DNA of 64,000 nucleotides from Nitrosomonadales bacterium (GCA_023259055.1 JAHFQZ010000002.1:434001-498000), one strand, 5' to 3'. Positions 1-8,765 are shown, counted from the stretch's first letter. The notes: generated from the letters alone by a model not told the origin. Made by a program: numbers and translations.

Positions 1-1679
1 GCCGCCGCAACTTCTTTAAGAAATGGCTCAAACAAATCGCTGCGGAATGGCAGTCCGGCAAGCGCCTGTTTCAGATAGGCGCGCAGTTGCTCCTCGTCGG
101 GCAACGCTGCTTGGCGCGCTTGCTGGGTTTTCTGGCTGGGCAGGTAACGGACAGGCGAATCGTAGCCCACCAGAATTTGTTTGTAAGTCAAAATGTCAAG
201 CTGAGAACCGACAGCTTCGCTGCGTTCAAGAACCTCTTCCCGGTCATTGCCGCTGATTGCAATCAGGTAACGCACATCAGGCGCGCCAAGGTCGTTGCGC
301 AGCGTCTGGTCAAGCTGCTGTTTGGCTTCCGAAATTGGAAAAAGGCTTGAAAGGCTGTCGCTCCAGACTGGATCGCGGTGCAATGCAATGGAAAGCACGG
401 CAGCGATTACCGCAATCAGCACGAGTGGCCGTAATCGTGGGGCCTGTTTGATCAACTTCATTATCAAGGCAGTCAGACGAACTGGTGTGTTGGGTGAAAA
501 ATTCGCAGGCACGAGGCTGGGCAGCACCCAGCGGGTGACGAGTACCGCCACGATAAGTCCGACAGCCGAGAATAGACCCAGTTGCGCCAGCCCCGGGAAA
601 TCCGCCAGGAACATCGGGCTGAAACCGCATATCGTAGTCAACACTCCCAGGCGCAATGTTGGCCAGATATTTTCCAGGGCCTTGCTCGGCGGTTTTTCAG
701 GGGAAAGGTGAGTGAAAAAATAAATGGCGTAGTCCACCGCCTCTCCTATCAATGTGATGCCGAATCCCAGGGTCACGCCGAAAACCACACCGTAACCCAT
801 GCTCACTGCAGCAATGCCGGCCAGTGCACCGCTGATTACAGGAAGCAGAGATATGGCGAGCACTCGCCATGAGCGATAGACCAGCAATAGCAGGATGCTG
901 ACAAGTATCGCCGTGATGATGGAAAAATTGAACGCGACATTTTCTACATGGTTGCGCGATTCCACTGAAAACACGCCGGGCCCGGTGAGCTGAATATGCA
1001 AGCCGGAAAATTCCGGGCCTTGCGTGCTTTCCGCAAAGCATTTAAGTATCAGTTGAATGGCTTGTTGCTGGGCATCGATGTTATAGCCTGCCGCTGCGGT
1101 TTGCAGGACCAGCAGTGCTCGTTTGCCGTCGCGAGACATCCACACGCCTTCCTGCATCGGGGGGCGGCTTTGTCCGGTGAATCCTTCCAGAAGATGCAGC
1201 AATTCGCCGCTGGGGTCACGCGGGATAATGTTCTTGATCATTACTCCGGCGGGGGAGCCGAGCAGCTGTAACGCGCGTTCGAGCGAGCCATGCAGGACTT
1301 CCGGGGTGAAGTGTCCGAGTGTAACTGCAGAGCTTAAAAGGTAGCGATTGTCGAAGATATACGCCTGATCCTTGTCCAGACTGCTTTCTTCACCGTTGTT
1401 GGCCATTGAAAATGCTGGCTCATTGTGTAGCCGATGCGCCAGATTCTTGCTGGCTTTGGCCAAAGTTTCGGGCGTCCCTCCATCTATCCCAGCCAGAATC
1501 AGGCGGGAAACAATGCCATCTCGTAATTGTTCGGTCAGTAACCGCTGGGCGGGAGTGGGTGAACTTGGCAGAAAAGCGTTGATGTCGGCGCCAATTTGTA
1601 TCCGCGAAACGAGGAAGACGCAAAATGCGAGAAAAATCAGCCAAGCTGCAATTGGCCAGCGCTGGTTGATCCGTTTCAT
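1..1679 (-). CDS. MMPL/RND-family exporter of the aryl polyene locus (partial, C-terminus beyond window)
   Basis: The frame is open from the ATG at 1679 to the left edge, about 559 residues, so the C-terminal end is missing. One membrane segment near the N-terminus is followed by a large periplasmic loop, then a cluster of membrane segments at about residues 240-410 containing the MMPL-type signature IGEAVDYAIYFF, and a further segment opening the second repeat. This is the two-fold RND layout of COG4258-type predicted exporters. The start overlaps the stop of the upstream LolA-like gene (ATGA), showing translational coupling. In aryl polyene clusters this protein is thought to move the finished lipid toward the outer membrane together with the LolA-like carrier. 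Family is secure; the substrate is inferred from context. Confidence 0.88.
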   Translation of the reverse strand, partial: MKRINQRWPIAAWLIFLAFCVFLVSRIQIGADINAFLPSSPTPAQRLLTEQLRDGIVSRLILAGIDGGTPETLAKASKNLAHRLHNEPAFSMANNGEESSLDKDQAYIFDNRYLLSSAVTLGHFTPEVLHGSLERALQLLGSPAGVMIKNIIPRDPSGELLHLLEGFTGQSRPPMQEGVWMSRDGKRALLVLQTAAAGYNIDAQQQAIQLILKCFAESTQGPEFSGLHIQLTGPGVFSVESRNHVENVAFNFSIITAILVSILLLLVYRSWRVLAISLLPVISGALAGIAAVSMGYGVVFGVTLGFGITLIGEAVDYAIYFFTHLSPEKPPSKALENIWPTLRLGVLTTICGFSPMFLADFPGLAQLGLFSAVGLIVAVLVTRWVLPSLVPANFSPNTPVRLTALIMKLIKQAPRLRPLVLIAVIAAVLSIALHRDPVWSDSLSSLFPISEAKQQLDQTLRNDLGAPDVRYLIAISGNDREEVLERSEAVGSQLDILTYKQILVGYDSPVRYLPSQKTQQARQAALPDEEQLRAYLKQALAGLPFRSDLFEPFLKEVAA

Positions 1680-2296
1680 GAATCGTCCCTGCTGATGCTC
1701 ATTACAGAGTAATCGCCTCCCGCTTCACGGATTTCAATAGTGTTGATTTGATCAAAGCTGCCTTTGATGAGAATTTCGTTCACCAGGTTTTTTATCTTTG
1801 AGTCTACCGGGCGCAATTTCAACAGCCATTGTTTCTGGTGCCCTTCCAGGGAAACATTGTAAAAGCGGTTAAGTGTCTCGATATCGCCGGCCAGAGTTGA
1901 GCGGATGCTTTCGACAAAAGCCCATATGGCGGGGTATTCCTGCAGGGATAAAGTGCGTGATCCACTTGCGTCGCCGCTCTGTACAACCAGCTTATCCTGG
2001 TTCAGTGTCAGCTTTTCGGATTTGGGGAGGAGCGTATGTTTTACGAGCCGGTCTGGAGCAGTGTATTCGAGCGTTCCCGAAAACGACAGGGGTGTCGTTA
2101 ACATACTGAGATGCTTGCGCTCAACAAACGTGGCTTTGGAATTTTTTACTTGCGCCAGGCCATGCATGAGCTCCGTCAACGACCAGGGCGCTTCATCCTG
2201 TTCAGGTTCAGTAGCGGAAGCGGGTGTGATGCTCAGGCTGACACATAACATGAGCAGCCAAAAGACCAAACGGGAGATAACCGTCATATTAATCAT
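1676..2296 (-). CDS. LolA-like outer-membrane lipid/lipoprotein carrier (APE-associated)
   Basis: A 206-residue protein with a signal peptide (hydrophobic segment about residues 8-28, cleavage near SATE) followed by a LolA-like fold: amphipathic N-terminal helix, then beta-rich sequence with the FVERKHL and LSFSGTLEY stretches typical of the family. It is distinct from the housekeeping lolA at 55549-56160. Genes of this type sit between the acyltransferase and the MMPL exporter in aryl polyene clusters and are presumed to shuttle the product across the periplasm. It overlaps both neighbours by 4 bp. Substrate is inferred, family assignment fairly sure. Confidence 0.82.
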   Translation of the reverse strand: MINMTVISRLVFWLLMLCVSLSITPASATEPEQDEAPWSLTELMHGLAQVKNSKATFVERKHLSMLTTPLSFSGTLEYTAPDRLVKHTLLPKSEKLTLNQDKLVVQSGDASGSRTLSLQEYPAIWAFVESIRSTLAGDIETLNRFYNVSLEGHQKQWLLKLRPVDSKIKNLVNEILIKGSFDQINTIEIREAGGDYSVMSISRDDS

Positions 2297-3180
2297 TTCC
2301 AGACATCATAAAAATTAAACCAGTTGTAAGGTGCCTCCCGGCAATAATGTTCCAGCCGCGTGGCAAACTGTTGCGCAGCCTGTTTGATGGCGAGTTCGCG
2401 ATCCCATTGCGCTGGTTGCTGTGAAGCGACGAGATGTTCAAAGTTTACATCGTAGCGGTTGCCGCCTTGGTAAATTCCGAGCATAAATACGACGGGGCAG
2501 TTAAGTATAACGGCAAGGCGAAATGGCGTGATGGGCAAATTTATCTGGCCGCCCAGAAAATCACAGGCTAGCGTTTTTTTGCCGGATATGGTGCGGTCAG
2601 CAAGTATGCCTATGTACTCGCCGCGTTGCAGAGCCTCTTGAATCATGAGCATAGAGTCAATTTGTCCGAGCGGAATCACCGGCCGGTTGTGCTGCGGATT
2701 GATGCTGTTAAGCACGGTGTTAAGCTTGCGGGCATTTTCTTCGTACATCACCAGGCTGGTTCGCGGATGTCCATGGTCGCGGCTTAGCGCATGTATCACC
2801 TCGAAGCTGCCCATGTGTGCACCGATCAGCAGGCAGCCACGTCCGTTCGCTTCAATTTCCTTGAATATCTCTTCGCCATGTGCCTGCACGTCAAACAACG
2901 AAATTTGGTTGTTAAGCAGAAAAACCCGGTCCAGAATTGTCGAAGCGAAAAAAAAACAGTGTCGAAAACCATCTGCCAGGGTTGAAGGGCGCCCCAGCGC
3001 GCGATCCAGATACTTGTGCGAGGCGGCGCGTGCTTTCGCCGAAAAAACAATGAAATAGAGGCTGATCGGGTAAAGCAGGATGCGCGAAGCGCGCCGGCCA
3101 AAAGTGAGTGCAAACCAGACAATGAAACGGATGGTCCACACATTGCTGCGTTCGGGACGCGCCACCCACTCCTGGATCAT
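2293..3180 (-). CDS. LpxL/HtrB-family lysophospholipid acyltransferase (APE-associated)
   Basis: A 295-residue acyltransferase of the LpxL/LpxM type. The H-x4-[DE] catalytic motif is visible as HMGSFE, followed by the family's downstream R/F-rich and GQ-type blocks; the N-terminus carries a membrane segment (WFALTFGRRASRILLYPISL). I chose the ATG at 3180 because it overlaps the stop of the upstream dehydratase (ATGA) and has AGGA about 8 nt upstream; a longer frame to 3255 exists but would overlap that gene by 79 bp. In aryl polyene loci such enzymes are proposed to attach the polyene acyl chain to a lipid or glycolipid acceptor at the inner membrane. Acceptor is inferred. Confidence 0.86.
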   Translation of the reverse strand: MIQEWVARPERSNVWTIRFIVWFALTFGRRASRILLYPISLYFIVFSAKARAASHKYLDRALGRPSTLADGFRHCFFFASTILDRVFLLNNQISLFDVQAHGEEIFKEIEANGRGCLLIGAHMGSFEVIHALSRDHGHPRTSLVMYEENARKLNTVLNSINPQHNRPVIPLGQIDSMLMIQEALQRGEYIGILADRTISGKKTLACDFLGGQINLPITPFRLAVILNCPVVFMLGIYQGGNRYDVNFEHLVASQQPAQWDRELAIKQAAQQFATRLEHYCREAPYNWFNFYDVWK

Positions 3181-3497
3181 GACGTTAATCCTGCGCCGGC
3201 TGCTGGCTGGCTGCGCGCCATTCCCGACAGCACTTTTTTGCCTGACACGGCGCATTCAAAACGTATTTCTCCGTCGGATGATAATGTGTATTTGGTGAAT
3301 ATCTCGTCCCCAGGCCTCGCAGATTGCGGAAATTTGGCGGATTTTACGTGCCAGACTGCATCATGTATGGACAGATCGGCGGCTATGCAGGCAAGCGCCT
3401 CGTCAAGAAGTAACGCGCCAGGGATGATCGGATTGCCCGGGAAATGCCCTGCTCCACAAGGGTGGTTTGCAGGAAACTGAAACTTTAGTTCAGTCAC
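3177..3497 (-). CDS. FabZ/FabA-like 3-hydroxyacyl-ACP dehydratase (APE-associated)
   Basis: A small hot-dog-fold protein of 106 residues with the FabZ-type active-site block HFPGNPIIPGALLLDE. It would dehydrate the 3-hydroxyacyl-ACP intermediates during polyene chain extension. I prefer the GTG start at 3497: it overlaps the ligase stop as GTGA, matching the overlap style of the whole operon, and has AGGGG 8 nt upstream, whereas the ATG at 3518 lacks a visible Shine-Dalgarno. The protein is shorter than housekeeping FabZ (about 145 residues), as is usual for the short dehydratases of these clusters. Confidence 0.82.
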   Translation of the reverse strand: MTELKFQFPANHPCGAGHFPGNPIIPGALLLDEALACIAADLSIHDAVWHVKSAKFPQSARPGDEIFTKYTLSSDGEIRFECAVSGKKVLSGMARSQPAAGAGLTS

Positions 3498-4852
3498 TTG
3501 ATTTGCCCCTTGTTGCATTGCTGAAAAAGTTTCTCCAAGCTGTCGCGGGTCAGTTTTCCGGTCGAATTACGCGGCAAAGTATCTACTATATGCAATGGCC
3601 TGGGGAGAAAGATCGCGTCCATGCGCTGGCGTAATGCGCTCAATATTTCGCTGCCGGAAAGTTCAGCAGCGACAACAAAAGCTGTCAACCGGGACGTCTC
3701 GCCTGCTTTTTCTTCCGGCATAAAAAAAACGCCATCCTTGACCCCCTCGATCGAATTGAGTTGGTGATTCAGGCTGGCGAGAGACGTGCGCTTGCCGGCA
3801 ATATTGATGAGGTCGGCAGTTCTGCCGTGCAGGAGAAAAGTGGTTTCGCTATGCAGCTCGGTGATGTCGTTCAAAGGAAGCTCGCCAACCACATGCCCGC
3901 CCGATACATAAGCGGTCTCGCCCTTCTGGTGCAGCGCTAATCCTTCGAGAGTATGCCATTCGTCCGTGATAGCAGTGCGGCGGCTGGCAATCTGGCCGGC
4001 TTCAGTGAAACCATAGATTTCCTGTAACGGTGAGCCGAATAACTCCTCGGCTTGCACGGCCAGTTCGCGCGACAACGGTGCGGTGGCGCAAACGATCAGC
4101 TCAAGTTTCGGCAGCGCCGTTTTGTTTGTGATCAGGGCGCGCAGATGTACCGGTGTGGTGACCAGCGCACGCGGACCTGGAATTTCCTGTAGCGATTCGC
4201 TGATATCTGCAGGAAAAAATGGCTTGGCAGCATGCAGTCGCACACCGCCTTGCATCGCAATCAGGACGGTAGACTCGAAGCCATACATGTGCTGTGCAGG
4301 GACTGTGCCCAGCAACGTCAGGTCGCCACGATCAAATATACCCAACCGCATAGCCTCAACGGTGACACTTCGCGAAATGGCGCCCCAGGTTTTCTCATTG
4401 GGCATGGGGTCGCCCGTAGATCCGGATGTAAAAACGATGGCTGCAACTTGCGAGGCAGGTATTTCGGGCATCGCAGACTTTGGCAGGTTTATGCCTGACA
4501 AATCCGGATAGATAATTGTTTGCAGGGCGGCAGGGCCATTCGCACCGTCTGTCACGCAGTACAAGCCGTGGTAGCACTGTTTAAGCCGGTTGATCAGGTC
4601 CGGCGTATGGTTGGGAGGCAGCAAGCTGATTTGTCCGCGCAGCATTGCCGCAGAAAAAACCACTGCAAAACGATAGCGGTCAGCGCAAAGATTGAGCACA
4701 TAGGGATTAGCAGGCAATTTTTCTGCAAGCGACAGCACATCCGTCAAAAAACGCTGCGCAGAAATGGCTTTCCCGCCCTGCCAGGCAAAAATACTGTCTG
4801 GATGGCGGCGGTGCAATAGCGGGACGGCTTGCATGGTCTGAGCCACCGGCAT
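3494..4852 (-). CDS. AMP-dependent acyl/aryl-ACP (CoA) ligase of aryl polyene locus
   Basis: A 452-residue adenylate-forming enzyme. Motifs in order: the phosphate-binding loop VFTSGSTGDPMPNEKTW, the EIYGFTEAGQIASRR block, the hinge-like region around LLHGRTADLINIAGKR, and the C-terminal LPRNSTGKLTRDSL with the catalytic Lys. It probably activates the aryl starter (for example 4-hydroxycinnamate or hydroxybenzoate) and loads it onto an ACP; substrate choice cannot be read from the sequence. Start at the ATG overlapping the stop of the upstream membrane protein. Somewhat shorter than typical acyl-CoA synthetases (about 500-550), as seen in APE-cluster ligases. Confidence 0.86.
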   Translation of the reverse strand: MPVAQTMQAVPLLHRRHPDSIFAWQGGKAISAQRFLTDVLSLAEKLPANPYVLNLCADRYRFAVVFSAAMLRGQISLLPPNHTPDLINRLKQCYHGLYCVTDGANGPAALQTIIYPDLSGINLPKSAMPEIPASQVAAIVFTSGSTGDPMPNEKTWGAISRSVTVEAMRLGIFDRGDLTLLGTVPAQHMYGFESTVLIAMQGGVRLHAAKPFFPADISESLQEIPGPRALVTTPVHLRALITNKTALPKLELIVCATAPLSRELAVQAEELFGSPLQEIYGFTEAGQIASRRTAITDEWHTLEGLALHQKGETAYVSGGHVVGELPLNDITELHSETTFLLHGRTADLINIAGKRTSLASLNHQLNSIEGVKDGVFFMPEEKAGETSRLTAFVVAAELSGSEILSALRQRMDAIFLPRPLHIVDTLPRNSTGKLTRDSLEKLFQQCNKGQIK

Positions 4853-5511
4853 CAGTGATCCTTGATGGACTTCGATGCCGATGAGTCGCTGGAGAAAATT
4901 TTCAGGCCATCAAACGGAGAGCTGCGATGGTTGCGAAACCGCAATACCCGGTAGGTGTATTCACAAATAAACATCAATACGATCAGCGGCGTGCCAAGGA
5001 TGTTAATGAACGTTGACCAGGTTTCCAGCGAAGCGAAGAAAAACAGCAATACCGAACCGGCTATTTGCGAGGCGAAAAACAGACTCCATGCAAAAGTGAC
5101 TTGGCGTGTATAAATTTCAAGATCAGGCGTCAGAGACCCGTGGACGCGGCGTGCCATCATGGTAATCAGCGGCTCTCGTTTATTTATCAAAGTGCGCGCA
5201 AAAAACCACATTAAAAATGAATTGGTCACCAGGTGGGGCATACCGAAAATCATTGCAGGAGGGGGCGGGCCGAATATTTTTACTGCGGTCAGCCCCAACA
5301 ATATGAGGGAGGCTGTTATCGCCAGAGCACGACGAATTCCCAGCTCAGAAGCAGTAAACCATGTCAATACTGCAACAAAAGGTACCAGGACAAGCGCTTC
5401 AGAAACGGCAGTGAGATGGCCGGAAATCGATACTTTATGAATCAGGAGCTGGTATCCAAAGAAAGCCGAAGCGATGGCAATTGCAACAGCCAATTTGCCG
5501 CGAGACTGCAT
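4852..5511 (-). CDS. COG4648-like polytopic membrane protein of aryl polyene locus
   Basis: A 219-residue protein with about six hydrophobic segments and no recognisable catalytic motif. Its place between the ACP and the acyl ligase matches the uncharacterised membrane protein (COG4648-like) of aryl polyene clusters, and I name it on that basis plus its hydrophobic profile. The ATG directly follows the ACP stop codon. Function unknown; a scaffold or transporter role at the inner membrane is only a guess. Confidence 0.65.
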   Translation of the reverse strand: MQSRGKLAVAIAIASAFFGYQLLIHKVSISGHLTAVSEALVLVPFVAVLTWFTASELGIRRALAITASLILLGLTAVKIFGPPPPAMIFGMPHLVTNSFLMWFFARTLINKREPLITMMARRVHGSLTPDLEIYTRQVTFAWSLFFASQIAGSVLLFFFASLETWSTFINILGTPLIVLMFICEYTYRVLRFRNHRSSPFDGLKIFSSDSSASKSIKDH

Positions 5512-5796
5512 TTATTTCGTCCGGTGTTGTTGGATATGGTTGGCGAGATTACGCAGCGAAGCGAATATCTCAGCATTATTCTCGTCGTCCGAACGCAATT
5601 GAACACCATACTGCTTGGTCAGCATGAGGGAGATTTCAAGCACATCGATAGAGTCTATCCCGAGACCTTCGTCTCCATAGAGCGGAGCAAGCGGATTGAT
5701 CTCCGCGCTGCTGATATCCAGATTCAGCGCAGTTATGATGTGCTGTGCGAGTTCTTGCTCTAACCCTGTTTTATTAATGTCAGCTTTGGTGTTCAT
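5512..5796 (-). CDS. Acyl carrier protein, first gene of the leftward APE operon
   Basis: A 94-residue acyl carrier protein. The phosphopantetheine site is Ser49 in GIDSIDVLEI, within the usual helix II. It leads a seven-gene leftward operon whose members abut or overlap each other. It presumably carries the growing polyene or aryl starter. No clear Shine-Dalgarno is visible upstream of the ATG. A second, divergent ACP lies at 11948-12232, so the locus has two carriers, as typical APE clusters do. Confidence 0.9.
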   Translation of the reverse strand: MNTKADINKTGLEQELAQHIITALNLDISSAEINPLAPLYGDEGLGIDSIDVLEISLMLTKQYGVQLRSDDENNAEIFASLRNLANHIQQHRTK

Positions 5797-6121
5797 AATG
5801 ATTGAAAATATGCAAAATTGATTTCGAAGGGAAAGCGCCAGCGGTGACTTTGTAAAACACTTTTTTAAGAATACTTAACTTTCCGCAGGGTGTCCATGAA
5901 TTGATTGCATGACACATTACAGTATCAAGCATGGTTGCCTCAGCCCCCATAAGCAAAAATTATCGAAAGACCGAGTGAGAATTATAATAGCAGCTAACAG
6001 CAGCAGGTTGAGAGCGTAATGCATTTGCTATACAATTCAGAAAACGTCACTGCACTCACTAGTGCTTCATTAAACCAAGCTCACAGTGATTATGGTGTAA
6101 TTATAAACTAAAGCAATTTTA
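5797..6121. promoter_or_regulatory. Divergent intergenic control region between the two APE/DAR operons
   Basis: This AT-rich stretch separates the leftward ACP operon from the rightward darA operon, so both must be controlled from here. It contains a TATAAT at 5983-5988 that also reads as TATAAT on the other strand (5981-5986), a strong rightward promoter at 6008-6036, and an inverted repeat GCACT-N4-AGTGC at 6052-6065. No coding potential was seen. Confidence 0.6.
6008..6036 (+). promoter_or_regulatory. Predicted sigma-70 promoter for the darA operon
   Basis: TTGAGA (6008-6013) and TACAAT (6031-6036) are separated by exactly 17 nt, each matching consensus at 5 of 6 positions. Transcription would begin near 6043, about 80-100 nt before the darA start. 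The inverted repeat at 6052-6065 lies just downstream of the predicted start, a position where a repressor could act. Confidence 0.6.
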
Positions 6122-7105
6122 TTGCATCACTGGATTTGTGTGACTACTCCCATTCGGCCCAAGCGAGTTCTGGCAATTTGTTACTCACAAACTGGGCAAC
6201 TTGCCAGGATTGCAGCACAGATTCTTGCTCCGTTGCAGAAAGATCCCGGTGTTGAAGTGCATTTGGAGGTTCTTCGTCCAAAGCAGGCTTATCCTTTTCC
6301 CTGGCCATTTTTTCAGTTTTTTGATGCATTCCCCGAAGCGGCGCATTTAAAAGCCCCCGTGCTTGAGCCGCTTTCACTATCTGGCGATGAGGATTTTGAC
6401 CTTGTTCTTTTGTTTTATCAGGTTTGGTTTTTGGCACCGTCTTTGCCGGTTACGGCATTTTTGCAGCATCCATTGGCGAGTAGGCTGCTTAAAGGCAAGC
6501 CAGTCGTCACAGTGATTGCTTGCCGCAATATGTGGCTGATGGCTCAAGAGAAGATGAAAAGCATGCTTGCCAATCTGGGCGCGAAGTTGATTGACAATGT
6601 GGTTCTCTATGACCATGGGAATGTTTTCGCTACTCTTATTACTACTCCCCGCTGGTTTTTGAGCGGAAAACAAACGGGATTTTTAGGTTTGCCATCTGCA
6701 GGGATTGCGCCAGATGAAATTTTGCGCTCACGGCGTTTTGGATTAGCCTTGCAAGATGCTTTGGCTGCTGACGCCGAAAAGCAGGGCTTGCCGCTGCTGA
6801 CTGGCCTTGGTGCGGTTGACGCCAATCCAAGGCTGTATGTCAGTGAAAAAGCGGCGACTCGAAGTTTTTATTTGTGGGGTAAACTGCTGCTTGCCGTTGG
6901 TAAGCCGGGGCAAAAGCGCCGTTGGCCGATTCTTTTTTTGTATGTGTTATTTTTGATTACTTTGATTTTGACTGTGATTCCGTTAAGCCTGCTTGTACAG
7001 ACAATGTTGCGGCCGCTGACGCTCAGGCGGTTTGAGGCGCTGAAACAGCAGTTCGATGCGCCTTCGGGTTCGGGTATGGAGAGGATGAGTTTGTATGGCG
7101 GTTGA
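6122..7105 (+). CDS. darA: DarA-like dialkylresorcinol condensing enzyme
   Basis: A protein of about 320 residues with an N-terminal flavodoxin-like beta-alpha segment (RVLAICYSQTGQLARIAAQI) and a C-terminal hydrophobic hairpin near residues 270-300. This combination, together with the immediately overlapping DarB ketosynthase, matches DarA-type dialkylresorcinol condensing enzymes, thought to act with DarB in forming or aromatising dialkylresorcinol. The start is uncertain: TTG at 6122 or GTG at 6140, neither with a clear Shine-Dalgarno. It overlaps darB by 11 bp. Confidence 0.75.
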   Translation: MHHWICVTTPIRPKRVLAICYSQTGQLARIAAQILAPLQKDPGVEVHLEVLRPKQAYPFPWPFFQFFDAFPEAAHLKAPVLEPLSLSGDEDFDLVLLFYQVWFLAPSLPVTAFLQHPLASRLLKGKPVVTVIACRNMWLMAQEKMKSMLANLGAKLIDNVVLYDHGNVFATLITTPRWFLSGKQTGFLGLPSAGIAPDEILRSRRFGLALQDALAADAEKQGLPLLTGLGAVDANPRLYVSEKAATRSFYLWGKLLLAVGKPGQKRRWPILFLYVLFLITLILTVIPLSLLVQTMLRPLTLRRFEALKQQFDAPSGSGMERMSLYGG

Positions 7106-8228
7106 TGTATTTCTGACCAGGACGGCGTCCTTTTTGCCGCTGGAGCCGGTAGGCAACGATGAGATTGAACAAGTGCTGGGTATGGTCGGCGGACGCCCTT
7201 CCAAAGCGCGCCGTATCGTCTTGCGCAGCAATGGTATTCAGCACCGCCACTATGCGCTGGATCGCGCTACTGGGCATCTGGTGATGTCCAATGCCGAGAT
7301 GGCCGCACAGGCTGTGCGCGCATTGGGCAATACGGGACGGGTAGATTGTCTGGCTGCGGGCACTTCGCGCCCCGATCAACTTATGCCCGGGCATGGTGTA
7401 ATGGTGCATGGCGCGCTGGGCTGGCCGCGCCTGGAAGTGGTGTCGCTGGCGGGTATCTGCGTCGCGGGGGCAGCAGCATTCAAACATGCCTGGCTGGCAG
7501 TGCGCGCCGGCGACGCCGGCCGTGCCGTGGCGGTTGCTTCCGAACTGGCTTCGCTGGGTTTGCATGCGCGCAACTTCGAGGCCGAAGTTGAACATAGGGT
7601 GAAGGAGCTGGAGCGCAACCCGGAAATCGCCTTCGAAAAAGATTTCTTGCGCTGGATGCTGTCTGACGGCGCAGGTGCAGTGCTGCTGGAGAACCAACCG
7701 AATGGGCCGCTCAGCCTCAGGGTGGATTGGGTTGAGTTATCCTCCGCTGCTCATGAATTGCCTGCCTGCATGTATTCCGGCGCGGAAAAAAATGCAGATG
7801 GCTCTCTGACCGGGTGGCAACAGTTCTCGCCGCAGGAATGGGCAACACGTTCCACCTTCACCGTGAAGCAGGATGTGAAGTTGCTCAACGAGCATGTCAT
7901 CCGCGCAACGCTGACCGAGCCATTGCGGATACTGGTGGAGAAACACAACCTTAAGGCGCAGCACATAGACTGGTTCCTGCCGCATTATTCATCAAAGTAT
8001 TTTGCCGGGCCGGTGGCTGCCGGGGTAGCCGAAGCAGGGCTGGATATTCCACTTGAACGCTGGTTCACCAACCTGACCGAGAAGGGCAATACCGGTTCGG
8101 CTTCGCCCTACATTATGCTGGACGAGTTGTTCCGTTCCGGGCGCATAAAGAAGGGCCACAAACTGTTGATGTACATTCCCGAGAGCGGGCGCTTTTCTAC
8201 CGGTTTCATATTCATGGAAGCAGTCTGA
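7095..8228 (+). CDS. darB: DarB-like ketoacyl-ACP synthase III, resorcinol-forming
   Basis: A 377-residue thiolase-fold enzyme of the KAS III type. The catalytic triad is visible: Cys122 in AGICVAGAAAF, His297 in WFLPHYSS and Asn332 in EKGNTGSASPYI. DarB enzymes catalyse the two-step condensation/cyclisation of two ACP- or CoA-bound acyl chains to a cyclohexanedione that becomes a 2,5-dialkylresorcinol. The pairing with DarA makes that role much more likely than a FabH role in fatty acid initiation. Its stop overlaps the next start (TGATG). Confidence 0.82.
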   Translation: MAVDVFLTRTASFLPLEPVGNDEIEQVLGMVGGRPSKARRIVLRSNGIQHRHYALDRATGHLVMSNAEMAAQAVRALGNTGRVDCLAAGTSRPDQLMPGHGVMVHGALGWPRLEVVSLAGICVAGAAAFKHAWLAVRAGDAGRAVAVASELASLGLHARNFEAEVEHRVKELERNPEIAFEKDFLRWMLSDGAGAVLLENQPNGPLSLRVDWVELSSAAHELPACMYSGAEKNADGSLTGWQQFSPQEWATRSTFTVKQDVKLLNEHVIRATLTEPLRILVEKHNLKAQHIDWFLPHYSSKYFAGPVAAGVAEAGLDIPLERWFTNLTEKGNTGSASPYIMLDELFRSGRIKKGHKLLMYIPESGRFSTGFIFMEAV

Positions 8229-8623
8229 TGGATGTGGATGCTGTTCCACAGGAAGGCAACCGCACGATGGGCGGGCACCGCCGGGTGATGTATGCGCGGG
8301 GCAAGGACGGGCGAATGGTGATTGTGCCGTCGCGCGGCGGCGAGGTGGATGAGACCGTCACTTTGCAGGCCCTGGAGAGAATATACGACATGACCGAAGA
8401 AGCCAGAGCGCGCGTGCAGGCTGGCAAGACTTCTCCGCTGGAATACTGGATGTACGCGCAGCGCCTGGATCTGCCGCAACTATCCCAGGTCACCGGCTTC
8501 TGGAAATGGCGCATCCGCCGCCACTTCCGCCCGGAAATATTTTCCAAACTGAACACAGAAATCCTGCAACGCTATGCAGCGGTTATGGGTATCACGGTCG
8601 AGCAGTTGAGGCGACTGCCGTGA
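8228..8623 (+). CDS. Small HTH-like protein of unknown function in the DAR operon
   Basis: A 131-residue soluble protein. The N-terminal half is basic and Gly-rich, without a recognised domain. The C-terminal half, roughly residues 70-128, reads like a Cro/XRE-type helix-turn-helix: LPQLSQVTGFWKWRIRRH followed by LQRYAAVMGITVEQLRRL. It is co-translated with darB (TGATG overlap). It could be an operon-internal regulator or a structural partner of the biosynthetic enzymes; I do not recognise the family by name. Confidence 0.7.
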   Translation: MDVDAVPQEGNRTMGGHRRVMYARGKDGRMVIVPSRGGEVDETVTLQALERIYDMTEEARARVQAGKTSPLEYWMYAQRLDLPQLSQVTGFWKWRIRRHFRPEIFSKLNTEILQRYAAVMGITVEQLRRLP

Positions 8624-8639
8624 ACCTGAAAAACAGTTT

Positions 8640-8748
8640 GTCCACGAAAAACACGAACAAAACCGAAAGATGCAAACCTGTAGATCACTGCCAAATGTGT
8701 GAAAGCTTAAATATGTCCAACCTGTTTTATTTCGTGTCTTTCGTGGAC
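8640..8748. repeat. Inverted-repeat element in the gap between the HTH-like gene and the BtrH-like gene
   Basis: The left arm (8640-8662) begins GTCCACGAAAAACACGAA and the right arm (8725-8748) is its near-complement ending TTTCGTGTCTTTCGTGGAC; the match is about 20 of 23. The 62-nt centre is non-coding. The element fills almost the whole 142-nt gap. It resembles small non-autonomous palindromic elements and might act as a terminator or mRNA-processing hairpin inside the operon. Confidence 0.6.
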
Positions 8749-8765
8749 ATATCGCCGTTTTTAAG

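Noticed and set aside
7095..8228. FabH of fatty acid synthesis
   Set aside because: Overlap with DarA and absence of plsX, fabD or fabG neighbours favour DarB.
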